Below, one piece after another: positions 18,517 through 27,256 of a stretch of DNA of 64,000 nt. The position numbers and the translations under genes were made by a program. The notes under the pieces are model-generated. The model did no database searches and was not told where the DNA came from. It worked only from the letters and a program-made list of their open reading frames with translations. Every line of letters starts with the position of its first letter. Position 1 is the first letter of the stretch. The DNA comes from an uncultured Verrucomicrobiae bacterium (GTDB taxonomy: Bacteria; Verrucomicrobiota; Verrucomicrobiia; Limisphaerales; UBA1096): contig CALJHX010000025.1 of assembly GCA_937770485.1 (NCBI GenBank), positions 62,001 through 126,000 of the forward strand. The letters are read 5' to 3'.

Positions 18517-19968
18517 ATGGGCATGAACTGTAAGGCAGACAAAAGACAGCTCACCCGCCGTTTGATCGAGATCGTTGGCAAAGATGCCGTGCTTGCCGAC
18601 GAGCGGGAACTCATGGTGTACGAGTGCGACGCCTACACACTCCAAAGGAACCCCCCAACTGCAGTTGTGCTTCCCCGATCCACGCAGGAAGTGGAGGCGG
18701 TCGTGTGCCTGTGCGCCGAGATGGAAGTACCCATCATCCCGCGAGGAGCTGGCACCAGCCTCAGCGGCGCAGTACTTGCGGTCGATGGCGGCGTGATGAT
18801 CGCGCTCACCCGGATGAATCGGGTACTAAACATCGATCCTCGCAACCGCCGGGCACTCGTCGAGGCCGGCTGCATCAACGCGTGGATCACCCGTAACGCG
18901 TCGGCGCACGGATTGTTTTACGCGCCGGATCCCTCGAGCCAGACGGCCTGCACGATCGGCGGCAACATCGCCACCAATTCCGGCGGGCCGCACACGCTCA
19001 AAAATGGCGTCACAACCAACCACGTACTCGGCTACGAGATGGTATTGCCAGACGGCACAATCGAATGGCTGGGTGTTAAACCCGATGGCGGCGAGGAGGT
19101 GGCCGGGTTCGATTTGCGCGGCGCTGCGATCGGCTCGGAAGGTATGTTCGGCGTCGTGACGAGGGTGTTGGTACGCCTCATGAAAACGCCGCCGGCGTTC
19201 AAGACCTTCCTCTGTGTTTTCGAAAGTGTGGACGAGGCCAGCCAGGCGGTGAGCGGCATTATTGCCGCGGGGATTGTGCCAGCTGCACTGGAGATGATGG
19301 ATCAACTTATTACGCAGGCGCTTGAGGAGGCGTATCACTTCGGCTTCCCTCTCGATGCAGGCGCGGTGCTGATCGTCGAGTTGGACGGCTTGCCCAAGGG
19401 CGTCGAGCAACAGGCTAGGCGGGTCGAGGAGGTTTGCCTCCAAAACAACGCCAGCGAAGTACGCTTGGCTAAGGACGATACCGAGCGTGCCGCCCTGTGG
19501 AAATGCCGCAAACGCGCCTTCGGTGCGATCGGCCGCCTGAGCCCCAACTACGTCACGCAGGACGGCGTCGTGCCGCGAAGCAAACTGCCGGAAATCATGC
19601 GCTTTATCAGCTCCGTCAGTGACAAGTACAAACTGCGAATCCCCAACGTCTTCCACGCTGGCGACGGCAATATTCACCCGCTGATCCTGTACGATGAACG
19701 CGATCCCGACCAAGTGAAACGAGCATTGCAGGCGGGGCACGACATTCTTGGAAAATGCATTGAACTCGGTGGCAGCGTCACCGGCGAACACGGTATCGGT
19801 GCCGAGAAAATTGACTTCATGACGAAGCAATTCAGCGGGGATGACTTAGACGCCATGAAGCAGTTGCGCCGGGCCTTCGACCCGAACAAGCGCTCCAACC
19901 CCCACAAAATGTTCCCCGGCGCGAAGCGCTGCGCCGAGTTCGCCCAAAAAAAACAAGTCGCGGCCTAA
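18517..19968 (+). CDS. glcD: Glycolate oxidase, FAD-binding subunit GlcD
   Basis: 483-aa flavoprotein of the FAD_binding_4 / GlcD-type C-terminal family, oxidising glycolate (or D-lactate) to glyoxylate. The PP-loop FAD motif IPRGAGTSLSGAVLAVDGG lies near residues 70-90. It is followed by PDPSSQTACTIGGNIATNSGGP, NHVLGYEMVLPDG, the catalytic-domain motif NVFHAGDGNIHPLILYD and GSVTGEHGIGAEK. The gene heads a glcD-E-F set whose continuity is broken by the hicBA remnants. Confidence 0.92.
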   Translation: MGMNCKADKRQLTRRLIEIVGKDAVLADERELMVYECDAYTLQRNPPTAVVLPRSTQEVEAVVCLCAEMEVPIIPRGAGTSLSGAVLAVDGGVMIALTRMNRVLNIDPRNRRALVEAGCINAWITRNASAHGLFYAPDPSSQTACTIGGNIATNSGGPHTLKNGVTTNHVLGYEMVLPDGTIEWLGVKPDGGEEVAGFDLRGAAIGSEGMFGVVTRVLVRLMKTPPAFKTFLCVFESVDEASQAVSGIIAAGIVPAALEMMDQLITQALEEAYHFGFPLDAGAVLIVELDGLPKGVEQQARRVEEVCLQNNASEVRLAKDDTERAALWKCRKRAFGAIGRLSPNYVTQDGVVPRSKLPEIMRFISSVSDKYKLRIPNVFHAGDGNIHPLILYDERDPDQVKRALQAGHDILGKCIELGGSVTGEHGIGAEKIDFMTKQFSGDDLDAMKQLRRAFDPNKRSNPHKMFPGAKRCAEFAQKKQVAA

Positions 19969-20001
19969 TTTACTCCCTGCTATTTTAAGTTCATTAAAGA
20001 C

Positions 20002-20195
20002 ATGATGACGCATCAAGGATTCGCCATTGAATATTTACAGGATGAAGATGGGAACTTCGCCATCAAGGTGCCTTTGATCCCCGGATGTGTTGCTTGGGGG
20101 ATACGCTTGAGGGAATTAAAAGCTGTCTCGAGGCAAGGGAAACCGTTAGGGCTCCAATCGAGGAATCTCAATATCCCGGTGTGAATATCTATTAG
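20002..20195 (+). pseudogene. hicB: HicB-type antitoxin, frameshifted
   Basis: Reading from the ATG at 20002 or 20005 gives the HicB N-terminus FAIEYLQDEDGNFAIKVPLI then PGCVAWG. The frame then drifts into nonsense. Moving back one base at 20100 restores GDTLEGIKSCLEARETVRAP, followed by IEESQYPGVNIY and a stop at 20193-20195. The combined reading has the HicB partial RNase-H fold pattern (PGCVAWGDTLEE...). A single missing base near the G5 run 20096-20100 explains the break. HicB normally represses hicBA and neutralises HicA. Confidence 0.75.
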
Positions 20196-20205
20196 TTTGC
20201 CGCTC

Positions 20206-20425
20206 ATGCCTAAATTGGTGCCAGTTACTCATCGTGAACTGGCGCAAAAGTTAAAACGAGTGAGCTTTCAAATAATTCGGACTACCACACATCCCGTCTG
20301 GTTCTGCAGAGAAAACAATCTTGGTATCTCGGTTTCCCGTCATCCGGGTGATGTGTCGAAAGGTGCTTTTATGAACTTTAATTCGTGAAACTGGCATAAC
20401 CGTGGAGGAGTTTGAACGGCTTTGA
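20206..20425 (+). pseudogene. hicA: HicA-type mRNA interferase toxin, frameshifted near its end
   Basis: The frame from ATG 20206 reads KLVPVTHRELAQKLKRVSFQ then THPVWFCRENNLGISVSRHP and GDVSKG, a dsRBD-like HicA toxin; note that the catalytic-type histidine of SRHPG is present. It then ends early at a TGA. Skipping one base at 20374 restores TLIRETGITVEEFERL with a stop at 20423-20425, which is the normal HicA C-terminus. One inserted base is therefore sufficient. The last codons overlap the glcE start region. Loss of both partners suggests the pair is inactive. Confidence 0.75.
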
Positions 20426-21324
20426 TAACGCATAATCCAACTTCAATTCCTGAGTTGCAGGAGTTGCTCCCGCAGTTGCAGGGAGTTGGTGAAGTTTCAC
20501 TGGAGGCTGTCGCTGATCTCGTCGAGCATGTTTCGGAGGACATGACCGCGACGGTGCAGGCGGGGATGACGCTTGCGGAATTCCAGTCGCGCTTGGCCAA
20601 GGCCAACCAGTGGCTTCCGGTCGATCCGCCGCAACCCGAAACCGTGACCATCGGCGAGTTACTGGCGGACAACTTAAACGGCCCGAGACGCTTTGGCTTT
20701 GGCACGATCCGCGATTGGGTCATCGGCTTGGCCGTGGTGCTGCCGGACGGCCGGTTAATTCGCAACGGCGGCAAGGTGGTCAAGAATGTTGCGGGGTTCG
20801 ATCTGTGCCGTTTGTTCGTCGGCGCGAAAAACGAATTGGGAATCATTGTCGAGGCGGCGTTCAAGCTGCAGCCTTTGCCGGAAGCGGAGGCGCACTTGGC
20901 CAAGTGCTGCGAGTCGCTTGGCCAAGCGGAGGATTTGCTTGAGAAAATTTGGGCCTCCGACCTGCAACCGACGGTGCTCGACTTATACCGAATCGACGGT
21001 GAGCCGCTCACGCTGCTCGCTGGCTTCGCCGGGCCAAGCGCCGATGTCGAGACTCAGTCGGACGCTGCGAACGCGCTTGGCTTTGCCGATGAGGCATCAC
21101 TCGATTACGATACCCGATTCCGCCAAACGGCTCTCAGTTTTACATCAGTTGCCCCGGGAAACCTGATTTCGACTTTGCTCAACCTGGGCGAAGAGTCGTT
21201 CGTGGCTCGGGCAGGAAACGGTGTAATCTATCACACCAGCGCCAAAGTGAGCGAAGTACCGTCGCCGGATTTGCAGAAACGGGTAAAGGCGATTTTCGAC
21301 CCGAAAGGAGTGCTGCCCGGATGA
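20422..21324 (+). CDS. glcE: Glycolate oxidase subunit GlcE (FAD-binding), N-terminus shortened
   Basis: 300-aa FAD-binding subunit of glycolate oxidase. It contains AGMTLAEFQSRLAKANQWLP, VDPPQPETVTIGELLADNLNGPRRFGFGTIRDWVIG, the conserved GGKVVKNVAGFDLCRLFVGA and the C-terminal FDPKGVLPG. About 20 residues that normally hold the first FAD loop (GGGTK-like) between PTSIPELQELL and DMTATVQAG appear to be missing compared with E. coli GlcE. The only upstream start in frame is TTG at 20422, overlapping the hicA remnant; the true start is uncertain. The stop overlaps glcF as ATGA. Confidence 0.85.
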   Translation: MITHNPTSIPELQELLPQLQGVGEVSLEAVADLVEHVSEDMTATVQAGMTLAEFQSRLAKANQWLPVDPPQPETVTIGELLADNLNGPRRFGFGTIRDWVIGLAVVLPDGRLIRNGGKVVKNVAGFDLCRLFVGAKNELGIIVEAAFKLQPLPEAEAHLAKCCESLGQAEDLLEKIWASDLQPTVLDLYRIDGEPLTLLAGFAGPSADVETQSDAANALGFADEASLDYDTRFRQTALSFTSVAPGNLISTLLNLGEESFVARAGNGVIYHTSAKVSEVPSPDLQKRVKAIFDPKGVLPG

Positions 21325-22568
21325 ACGCGAGAGGCCAATTTCTCGATGAAACCAAGGCGCTGGCCTGTGTGCACTGCGGGCTGTGCCTCTCGTCCTGCCC
21401 GACTTACCTCGAGACGGGTAACGAAAACGACTCGCCGCGTGGCCGGATTTATCTCATGCGCGCCATGCAGTCGGGCCTGTTGGACGTGGAGGCCACAACG
21501 GTCCGGCATATTGACTTGTGTCTCGGTTGCCGCGCCTGCGAGACCGCCTGCCCAAGCGGAGTGCAGTACGGGTCGCTGCTCGAGGCGACGCGCGATCATA
21601 TTGAGAAACACCACGGGCGTGGCATGTTTCAATGGCTGTTGCGGCGACTCGTCATTGAGCAGGTTTTTCCGTTTCCATGGCGGATGTATGTGGCTTTGTG
21701 GCCGGTTCGGGTGATTCGTTTTTTACGGCTTGGATTTTTGCTGCCCAAGTTTACACGGGAGATGATGGAACTGCTGCCGCAGCGCATGGTTAAGGGTAAA
21801 TTGCCAGCCGAACGCTTGGCCAAGAGGGAGGCGAGGGGGAAAGTCGGCTTCATCGAGGGATGCGTGATGCAGGTCATGTTCGGCGACACGAACGAATCGA
21901 GCGCCGAGTTGCTCAACCGCGACGGCTGGGATGTAATCACACCAAGGGGGCAGGGCTGCTGCGGCGCGTTGTACGCCCACAGCGGGCAATTGGCCAAAGC
22001 GAGGGATTGTGCGAGGCGCAACATTGCGGTGTTCGAGAATGAACCGCTCGACGCGATCATCATCAACGCCGCCGGTTGCGGCTCAACTCTCGTTGAATAC
22101 GGCGAGTTGCTCAAAGACGATCCCGCTTGGGCGGAACGGGCCGCAGCGTTTAGCGCGAAGGTGAAGGATTTGGTCAGTTGGCTGGAGGTTTCCCGGCTCA
22201 CGGCTTGCGGATCGCGAGAGAAGGTCACGTATCACGATGCCTGTCACTTGGCCCACGCGCAGGGAATCACGGCCGAGCCTCGCGAGTTGGTGAAAGCCAA
22301 GTCGGGGGGCGAACTTGTTGAACTTGCTGAGTCGGATCTCTGCTGCGGTAGCGCCGGAAGCTACAACCTGACTGAACCTGAAATGGCTAGCAGGCTGCAA
22401 AAACGAAAAGTGCAAAACATCATCGAGTCTGGCGCGGAGGTAATCGTCACGACAAATCCCGGTTGCCTGCTGCAAATCCAATCCGGCTTGCGCAAAGCCG
22501 GCGCGCATCACATCCGAGCTCTTCACATCGCCGATTATCTGCTCAAAGCCAGCACGGCCGAGGACTGA
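21321..22568 (+). CDS. glcF: Glycolate oxidase iron-sulfur subunit GlcF
   Basis: 415-aa electron-transfer subunit. Two 4Fe-4S motifs lie in the N-terminal fifth: [12 protein letters not shown] and [12 protein letters not shown]. They are followed by two CCG-type domains ([12 protein letters not shown]..., [11 protein letters not shown]; then [11 protein letters not shown] and [11 protein letters not shown]). Electrons from the GlcD/E flavins pass through it to quinone. Translation is coupled to glcE by a 4-bp overlap. Confidence 0.93.
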   Translation: MNARGQFLDETKALACVHCGLCLSSCPTYLETGNENDSPRGRIYLMRAMQSGLLDVEATTVRHIDLCLGCRACETACPSGVQYGSLLEATRDHIEKHHGRGMFQWLLRRLVIEQVFPFPWRMYVALWPVRVIRFLRLGFLLPKFTREMMELLPQRMVKGKLPAERLAKREARGKVGFIEGCVMQVMFGDTNESSAELLNRDGWDVITPRGQGCCGALYAHSGQLAKARDCARRNIAVFENEPLDAIIINAAGCGSTLVEYGELLKDDPAWAERAAAFSAKVKDLVSWLEVSRLTACGSREKVTYHDACHLAHAQGITAEPRELVKAKSGGELVELAESDLCCGSAGSYNLTEPEMASRLQKRKVQNIIESGAEVIVTTNPGCLLQIQSGLRKAGAHHIRALHIADYLLKASTAED

Positions 22569-22618
22569 TTTGCACTTTCCGCGTGCGTTTAGATGGGGAG
22601 TCGGTATTTTGTCGCCGC

Positions 22619-23905
22619 ATGCGGTCGAGCGCAGAATCACAGTCTCTTTTTGAAAAAGCACAGCAATGGATTCCCGGCGGGGTGAATTCTCCCGTGAGGG
22701 CTTTCCACGCTGTCGGCGGCAATCCGTTTTTCGCCGTGCGCGTGAGCGGAGCCACAGTTTGGGACGCCGACGGCAATGAGTACATCGACTATGTGGGGAC
22801 ATGGGGTCCTGCGATTTTGGGGCACGCCCCGAGGGTGGTCGTCGAGGCGGTGAAAAAGGCCGCAGAGCACGGCACGAGTTTCGGCATCCCGAATCCGCTC
22901 GAAGTCCGCATGGCGGAGTTGGTCGTCAACGCCGTGCCGTCGGTGGAGAAGGTGCGCATGTGCAACTCCGGCACCGAGGCGACGATGTCGGCGATTCGCT
23001 TGGCCCGTGGCTTCACCAAGCGCAACAAAATCATTAAGTTCGAGGGTTGCTATCACGGGCACGTTGACTCGCTGCTCGTCAAGGCCGGTTCGGGTGCGTT
23101 GACGCTTGGGCAACCGGACAGCGCCGGCGTGCCGCCGGAGTTCACCAGCCAAACGATCGTGCTGCCGTTTAACGATGTGGAGACGGTGCGGGGTGCCTTC
23201 GCTGAACACGGACGGGATATCGCCGGGATAATTTTGGAGCCGGTGCCGGCCAACGCCGGTTTGTATTTACCGCGTGATGGGTATCTGGAATTCCTCCGCG
23301 AAATCACCGCCGAGCACGAGTCGCTTTTGATATTTGACGAGGTGATGACCGGCTTTCGCCTCGGCTTGGCCGGGGCGCAGGGGCGCTTTGGTATCGCGCC
23401 GGACTTGAGTTGTTTCGGCAAAGTCATCGGCGGCGGCTTGCCGGTCGGAGCATTTGGCGGCCGGAGTGAAATCATGGACTGCCTTGCGCCGGCCGGGCCT
23501 GTTTACCAAGCTGGTACGTTGAGTGGCAACCCCTTGGCCATGGCCGCCGGTGTCGCTGTGCTGGAGGCGTTGGAGGATGGTTCGGTTTACAAAAAAATCG
23601 ACGCGCTTGGCCAAGAGCTGTCGGACGGTTTGGCCAAGGCGGCTATGGCAGCTGGTGTTGCGGTTCAGTTGCAACGTATCGGCTCGATGTCGTGCTGCTA
23701 TTTCGCCGATGCGCCAGTTTACAATATGACTGATGCGATGCAAAGTGACCGCAACAGATTTGGTAAATATTTTCACGGAATGCTGGAGGAGGGGGTTTAT
23801 ATTGCTCCGTCGCAATTCGAAGCCGGGTTTATTTCCGCCGCACACGATGAGGGAGCCATTGAAGAAACAGTCGCGGCAGCGACCAAGGTGATGAAGACGA
23901 TTTAG
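22619..23905 (+). CDS. hemL: Glutamate-1-semialdehyde 2,1-aminomutase
   Basis: PLP enzyme of C5-pathway tetrapyrrole synthesis, converting glutamate 1-semialdehyde to 5-aminolevulinate; 428 aa. Motifs are [13 protein letters not shown] at the N-terminus, [53 protein letters not shown] and the PLP lysine in [17 protein letters not shown], then [16 protein letters not shown]. The start at 22619 gives a normal N-terminus; the longer in-frame extension overlaps glcF and is not family-like. Three bases separate it from ruvX. Confidence 0.95.
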   Translation: MRSSAESQSLFEKAQQWIPGGVNSPVRAFHAVGGNPFFAVRVSGATVWDADGNEYIDYVGTWGPAILGHAPRVVVEAVKKAAEHGTSFGIPNPLEVRMAELVVNAVPSVEKVRMCNSGTEATMSAIRLARGFTKRNKIIKFEGCYHGHVDSLLVKAGSGALTLGQPDSAGVPPEFTSQTIVLPFNDVETVRGAFAEHGRDIAGIILEPVPANAGLYLPRDGYLEFLREITAEHESLLIFDEVMTGFRLGLAGAQGRFGIAPDLSCFGKVIGGGLPVGAFGGRSEIMDCLAPAGPVYQAGTLSGNPLAMAAGVAVLEALEDGSVYKKIDALGQELSDGLAKAAMAAGVAVQLQRIGSMSCCYFADAPVYNMTDAMQSDRNRFGKYFHGMLEEGVYIAPSQFEAGFISAAHDEGAIEETVAAATKVMKTI

Positions 23906-23908
23906 CTT

Positions 23909-24319
23909 ATGCGAGTCCTCGCCATAGATCACGGCACCGTCCGTATGGGCATCGCGATGAGCGATGAGTTGAAAATAATCGCGCAGCCACTCGAGTTCAT
24001 CCCGGCGGAACCGTTCTCCGGATTCCTCGATCGGTTGAAGGATCTGCTGCAGGAGTACGAGGTCGAGTTTATCCTGTTGGGCATGCCACGAAATATGGAC
24101 GGCAGCTACGGAGAGGCAACAATGAAAGTGAGGGAGTTCGAGTCGGTGCTGAAAAACAGCATCACCGTACCGATCAAGACATGGGACGAGAGGCTGACTT
24201 CGGTAATGGCCAATCGGTCACTCACACAGGGAAGGGTAAAGAAAAAGAAGAAGCGCCAAAATGTCGATTCGATGTCGGCGGCGATCCTGCTTCAAAGTTA
24301 TCTGGACAGCTTGGCCTGA
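23909..24319 (+). CDS. ruvX: Holliday junction resolvase-like protein RuvX/YqgF
   Basis: 136-aa RNase H-fold protein implicated in 16S rRNA 5'-end processing and recombination. It starts with the signature LAIDHGTVRMGIAMSDE, has LLGMPRNMDGSYGE and the C-terminal WDERLTSVMANRSLTQG with the acidic residues of the active site, and ends DSMSAAILLQSYLDS. The middle KKKKKR stretch is typical. truA follows 5 bp downstream. Confidence 0.92.
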   Translation: MRVLAIDHGTVRMGIAMSDELKIIAQPLEFIPAEPFSGFLDRLKDLLQEYEVEFILLGMPRNMDGSYGEATMKVREFESVLKNSITVPIKTWDERLTSVMANRSLTQGRVKKKKKRQNVDSMSAAILLQSYLDSLA

Positions 24320-24324
24320 TCGCC

Positions 24325-25098
24325 ATGGACAGCATTAAACTCAAGTTGACCGTTGCGTATGACGGCACTCATTACAAGGGGTGGCAGGTTCAGAAAAACG
24401 GTGTGACCGTCCAGCAGCGGATCGAGGAAGCATTGCAAAGGCTTTTTCCGAGTGTGGCACGAATTCACAGCTCGAGCCGCACAGACACCGGCGTGCACGC
24501 GCGAGGGATGGTGGCACATGTGGAGGTGCTGAAGTCAGAATGTCGAATCGAAGAACGAAAGTTGCGACTAGCCCTGAATTCGTTTTTGCCGGATGACGTG
24601 CGGGTGACGGAGGCCAAGCGCGTGCCGATGACCTTCCATGCGCGGTTCGATGCCAGCGGCAAGCAGTACCGATACAGCATTTGGAATCATCCGGTGATGG
24701 ATCCCCTACAAAACAACACCGCTTGGCACGTGCCTCGCGAGCTGGACTTTGAACGCATGCAACGTGGGGCGAAGCACTTTGTCGGGAAGCGAGACTTCCG
24801 CGCCTTCGCCGTGAAGCGCGAGTACGAGATGCGCTCGACGGTTCGCACGGTGACTGCGTGCGAAATCTACAAAAAAGATTCCATGTTGACTTGGGTTATC
24901 GAGGGCGACGGTTTCCTGTACAAGATGTGTCGCGGCATCGTTGGGACACTGGTCGAGGTGGGAACGGGCAAGCTGAAGACGGGCGATGTTCGCGATATTT
25001 TGAAATCGTGCGACCGCTCGAGGGCGGGCGTGACAGCACCGCCGCACGGCTTGGTTTTGTGGAAGGTTTTTTACCGGAAAGGGAAGGGCAAGCGATGA
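24325..25098 (+). CDS. truA: tRNA pseudouridine(38-40) synthase
   Basis: 257-aa enzyme isomerising uridines 38-40 in the tRNA anticodon arm. It starts KLKLTVAYDGTHYKGWQVQ and carries the catalytic aspartate in SSRTDTGVHARGMVAH, then ALNSFLPDDVRV, ARFDASGKQYRY and the C-terminal FLYKMCRGIVGTLVEVGTGK. The ATG at 24325 is preferred over an in-frame codon at 24181 that lies inside ruvX. Its TGA overlaps the trmL ATG. Confidence 0.95.
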   Translation: MDSIKLKLTVAYDGTHYKGWQVQKNGVTVQQRIEEALQRLFPSVARIHSSSRTDTGVHARGMVAHVEVLKSECRIEERKLRLALNSFLPDDVRVTEAKRVPMTFHARFDASGKQYRYSIWNHPVMDPLQNNTAWHVPRELDFERMQRGAKHFVGKRDFRAFAVKREYEMRSTVRTVTACEIYKKDSMLTWVIEGDGFLYKMCRGIVGTLVEVGTGKLKTGDVRDILKSCDRSRAGVTAPPHGLVLWKVFYRKGKGKR

Positions 25099-25580
25099 GT
25101 CGCCTCGGCAGCGGTATGAATATTGTGTTGGTCGAGCCCGAGATCCCCCCCAATACGGGCAACATCGGGCGGCTTTGCTCGGTGACGCAGACGAAGCTGC
25201 ATTTGATCGAGCCACTTGGTTTCGACTTGGACGACAGTCGGTTGAAACGCGCCGGGATGGATTACTGGCAGCATGTTGAGTGGAAGATTTGGGAAAGTTG
25301 GACGGCGTTTGCCGGTTCGCTTCCCGAAGATGCCAAACTGTGGTTCATCGAGACAGGCGGGCCGACGTGTTATTCTGACGCCCAGTTTTCCAGTGGCGAT
25401 TATTTGGTGTTTGGCCGCGAATCTTCCGGGTTGCCCGAGCAGCTTTATCGTGATGCGGGTAAGCGCTGGTTGTACATCCCCATGTTTCGGGACGATGCTC
25501 GCTCCTTGAATATTTCTAATTGTGTAGCCTTGGTTTTGTATGAGGCAATTCGCCAGTTGGGTTTTGATGGTGAAGTGTAA
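25095..25580 (+). CDS. trmL: tRNA (cytidine/uridine-2'-O-)-methyltransferase TrmL
   Basis: SPOUT-family 2'-O-methyltransferase for the wobble base 34 of tRNA-Leu; about 161 aa. It reads NIVLVEPEIPPNTGNIGRLC near the N-terminus. The knot region LVFGRESSGLPEQLYRD is present, followed by IPMFRDDARSLNISNCVALV. ATG 25095 overlaps truA as ATGA; a second ATG at 25116 begins MNIVLVEP, closer to the usual family start. The stop TAA (25578-25580) overlaps the ATG of a short leader ORF. Confidence 0.93.
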   Translation: MSRLGSGMNIVLVEPEIPPNTGNIGRLCSVTQTKLHLIEPLGFDLDDSRLKRAGMDYWQHVEWKIWESWTAFAGSLPEDAKLWFIETGGPTCYSDAQFSSGDYLVFGRESSGLPEQLYRDAGKRWLYIPMFRDDARSLNISNCVALVLYEAIRQLGFDGEV

Positions 25581-25669
25581 TGCTTAGCCAAGCGCGGTTT
25601 TGGTGCTGGTCTCGCTTGGCTTCTGGCAGTAGAAATTACGGCCTTGGCGGGGTAAACCGCCTTTTTTGA
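25580..25669 (+). CDS. Possible 29-codon leader ORF filling the trmL-cimA gap
   Basis: Starts in the TAATG overlap with trmL and ends in the TGATG overlap with cimA, so it fills the gap exactly. It reads MLSQARFWCWSRLASG, then about 13 more residues ending NRLF. There is no clear run of Ile, Val or Leu codons as in a classical attenuator peptide. It spans both hairpins listed here. It may couple translation of cimA to trmL, or be chance. Confidence 0.35.
   Translation: MLSQARFWCWSRLASGSRNYGLGGVNRLF
25586..25621 (+). promoter_or_regulatory. 9-bp inverted repeat in the cimA leader
   Basis: AGCCAAGCG (25586-25594) and CGCTTGGCT (25613-25621) are perfect inverted repeats around an 18-nt loop. 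The arms are half-sites resembling the genome's TTGGCCAA palindrome. With the terminator-like hairpin downstream, it could form part of an attenuation or antitermination leader. Function is inferred only. Confidence 0.4.
25646..25667 (+). terminator. Terminator-like hairpin directly before the cimA start
   Basis: GGCGG (25646-25650), loop GGTAAA, CCGCC (25657-25661), then six T (25662-25667), two bases before the cimA ATG at 25669. Form and T-tract are those of an intrinsic terminator, but the position leaves no room for a promoter after it, so a role as attenuator is plausible. Confidence 0.5.
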
Positions 25670-27228
25670 TGAAGAACTTCGTTGAGATATATGACACAAC
25701 ACTGCGTGACGGCACGCAGGGCGAAGGCGTGAGTTTCTCGGTTGCGGACAAGCTGCGCGTGGCCGAAAAGCTGGATGCCTTTGGTGTGCATTACGTGGAA
25801 GGCGGTTGGCCGGGGAGCAACCCGAAGGACATCGAGTTTTTCAAACAGGCAGCCAAGCGCAAGTGGAAGAACACCCAGATTGCCGCCTTCGGCTCAACGC
25901 GCCGCAAGAAAATCTCCGCCAAGGACGACCCGCAGGTCAAGCTGCTCGTGGAGGCCAAGACCCCGGTGGTGACCCTCTTTGGCAAGACGTGGTTGCTGCA
26001 TGTTAAGGAGGTGCTGCGCACCACTCCGAAGGAGAATTTGGCGATGATCGCCGACACGATCCGGTTCCTGAAAAAGAAGGGTAAAAAAGTAATCTATGAT
26101 GCCGAGCACGCACTCGACGGCTACAAGGATGATCCCGAATACGCGATAGCGACTTGGCTTGCGGCGGAGGAAGCCGGTGCGGACTTTGTGGTGCTGTGTG
26201 ACACGAACGGAGGCTCGCTGCCAAGTGAAGTGGCAGCCATCACCGCTGCGGCGCGTGAGAAACTTTCATGCAACGTGGGCATTCACACCCACAACGACAT
26301 CGGCCTCGGCGTGGCAAATGCGTTAGTTGCCGTGGACGCTGGGGCGACGCAGGTGCAGGGCACCATCAACGGCTATGGCGAGCGCACCGGTAACTGTAAT
26401 CTCATCAGTGTGATTCCGAATATCTCGCTGAAGATGGGCAAGCGATCCATCCCCGCAGCGCAAATCAGGAAGCTCCGCGACTTGTCACGGTTTGTGGACG
26501 AGGTGGCCAACCTGATGCCTGACCGGCGTCAGCCGTGGGTCGGCGCAACGGCGTTTGCTCACAAGGGCGGGATGCACGTGAATGCTGTGCAGAAAGTGGC
26601 GCAAAGTTTTGAGCATGCGACTCCGGATGCTGTTGGCAACAAGCGCCGGATTCTTGTGAGCGACTTGGCCGGTCGCAGCAACATCGTGATGAAGGCTCAG
26701 GAAATGGGCATCCGCGTGAACAACGACACCCCGCAATTGAAAGGCATCTTGGCCAAGGTCAAGGAACAGGAGCACCTCGGTTATGATTACGAGGGTGCGG
26801 AAGGATCGCTGGCGTTGCTCATCCGCAAGGCGCTTGGCCGGGTGGAGTCGGCATTTCAGCTGGAAGCCTTCCACGTCTCTATGCACGGGGATGGTGTCGA
26901 GCATGTTTGCGAGGCGACCGTCAAGGTGCGTGTCGGCGACAAGACGGCTCACACAGTCGCTGACGGCGATGGCCCGGTGAACGCACTCGACCACGCGCTG
27001 CGAAATGCGTTGCGCGGGTTTTACCCCGTGCTTAAGCAGGTGAAACTTACTGATTACAAAGTGCGCATTCTCAACGGTGGCACCGGAACGGCAGCCAAGA
27101 CGCGCGTACTCATCGAGTCCACCGATGGCAAAGAGAGATGGTACACCGTTGGCGTGGATGAAAACATCATCAAGGCCAGCCTACAGGCCTTGATGGACAG
27201 CATCGAGTTTCGCTTGCTGAAAAAGTGA
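25669..27228 (+). CDS. cimA: Citramalate synthase
   Basis: 519-aa member of the 2-isopropylmalate/homocitrate synthase family making (R)-citramalate from pyruvate and acetyl-CoA, the threonine-independent route to isoleucine. The catalytic HMGL-like barrel shows YDTTLRDGTQGEGVSFSVAD, VLCDTNGGSLPSE, HTHNDIGLGVANALVAVDAG and GTINGYGERTGNCNL. The C-terminal LeuA regulatory domain follows from about residue 390 (FHVSMHGDGV...). FGVHYVEGGWPGSNPKD is typical of CimA rather than LeuA. An ATG is used; TTG one codon upstream is ignored. Confidence 0.92.
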   Translation: MKNFVEIYDTTLRDGTQGEGVSFSVADKLRVAEKLDAFGVHYVEGGWPGSNPKDIEFFKQAAKRKWKNTQIAAFGSTRRKKISAKDDPQVKLLVEAKTPVVTLFGKTWLLHVKEVLRTTPKENLAMIADTIRFLKKKGKKVIYDAEHALDGYKDDPEYAIATWLAAEEAGADFVVLCDTNGGSLPSEVAAITAAAREKLSCNVGIHTHNDIGLGVANALVAVDAGATQVQGTINGYGERTGNCNLISVIPNISLKMGKRSIPAAQIRKLRDLSRFVDEVANLMPDRRQPWVGATAFAHKGGMHVNAVQKVAQSFEHATPDAVGNKRRILVSDLAGRSNIVMKAQEMGIRVNNDTPQLKGILAKVKEQEHLGYDYEGAEGSLALLIRKALGRVESAFQLEAFHVSMHGDGVEHVCEATVKVRVGDKTAHTVADGDGPVNALDHALRNALRGFYPVLKQVKLTDYKVRILNGGTGTAAKTRVLIESTDGKERWYTVGVDENIIKASLQALMDSIEFRLLKK

Positions 27229-27256
27229 CTTCTGTGGGCAGATAGTTTCTAATTTC

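Noticed and set aside
18826-19830. 334-codon open frame on the minus strand inside glcD
   Set aside because: Antisense shadow of a clear GlcD gene; no family motif and typical of GC-rich codon bias.
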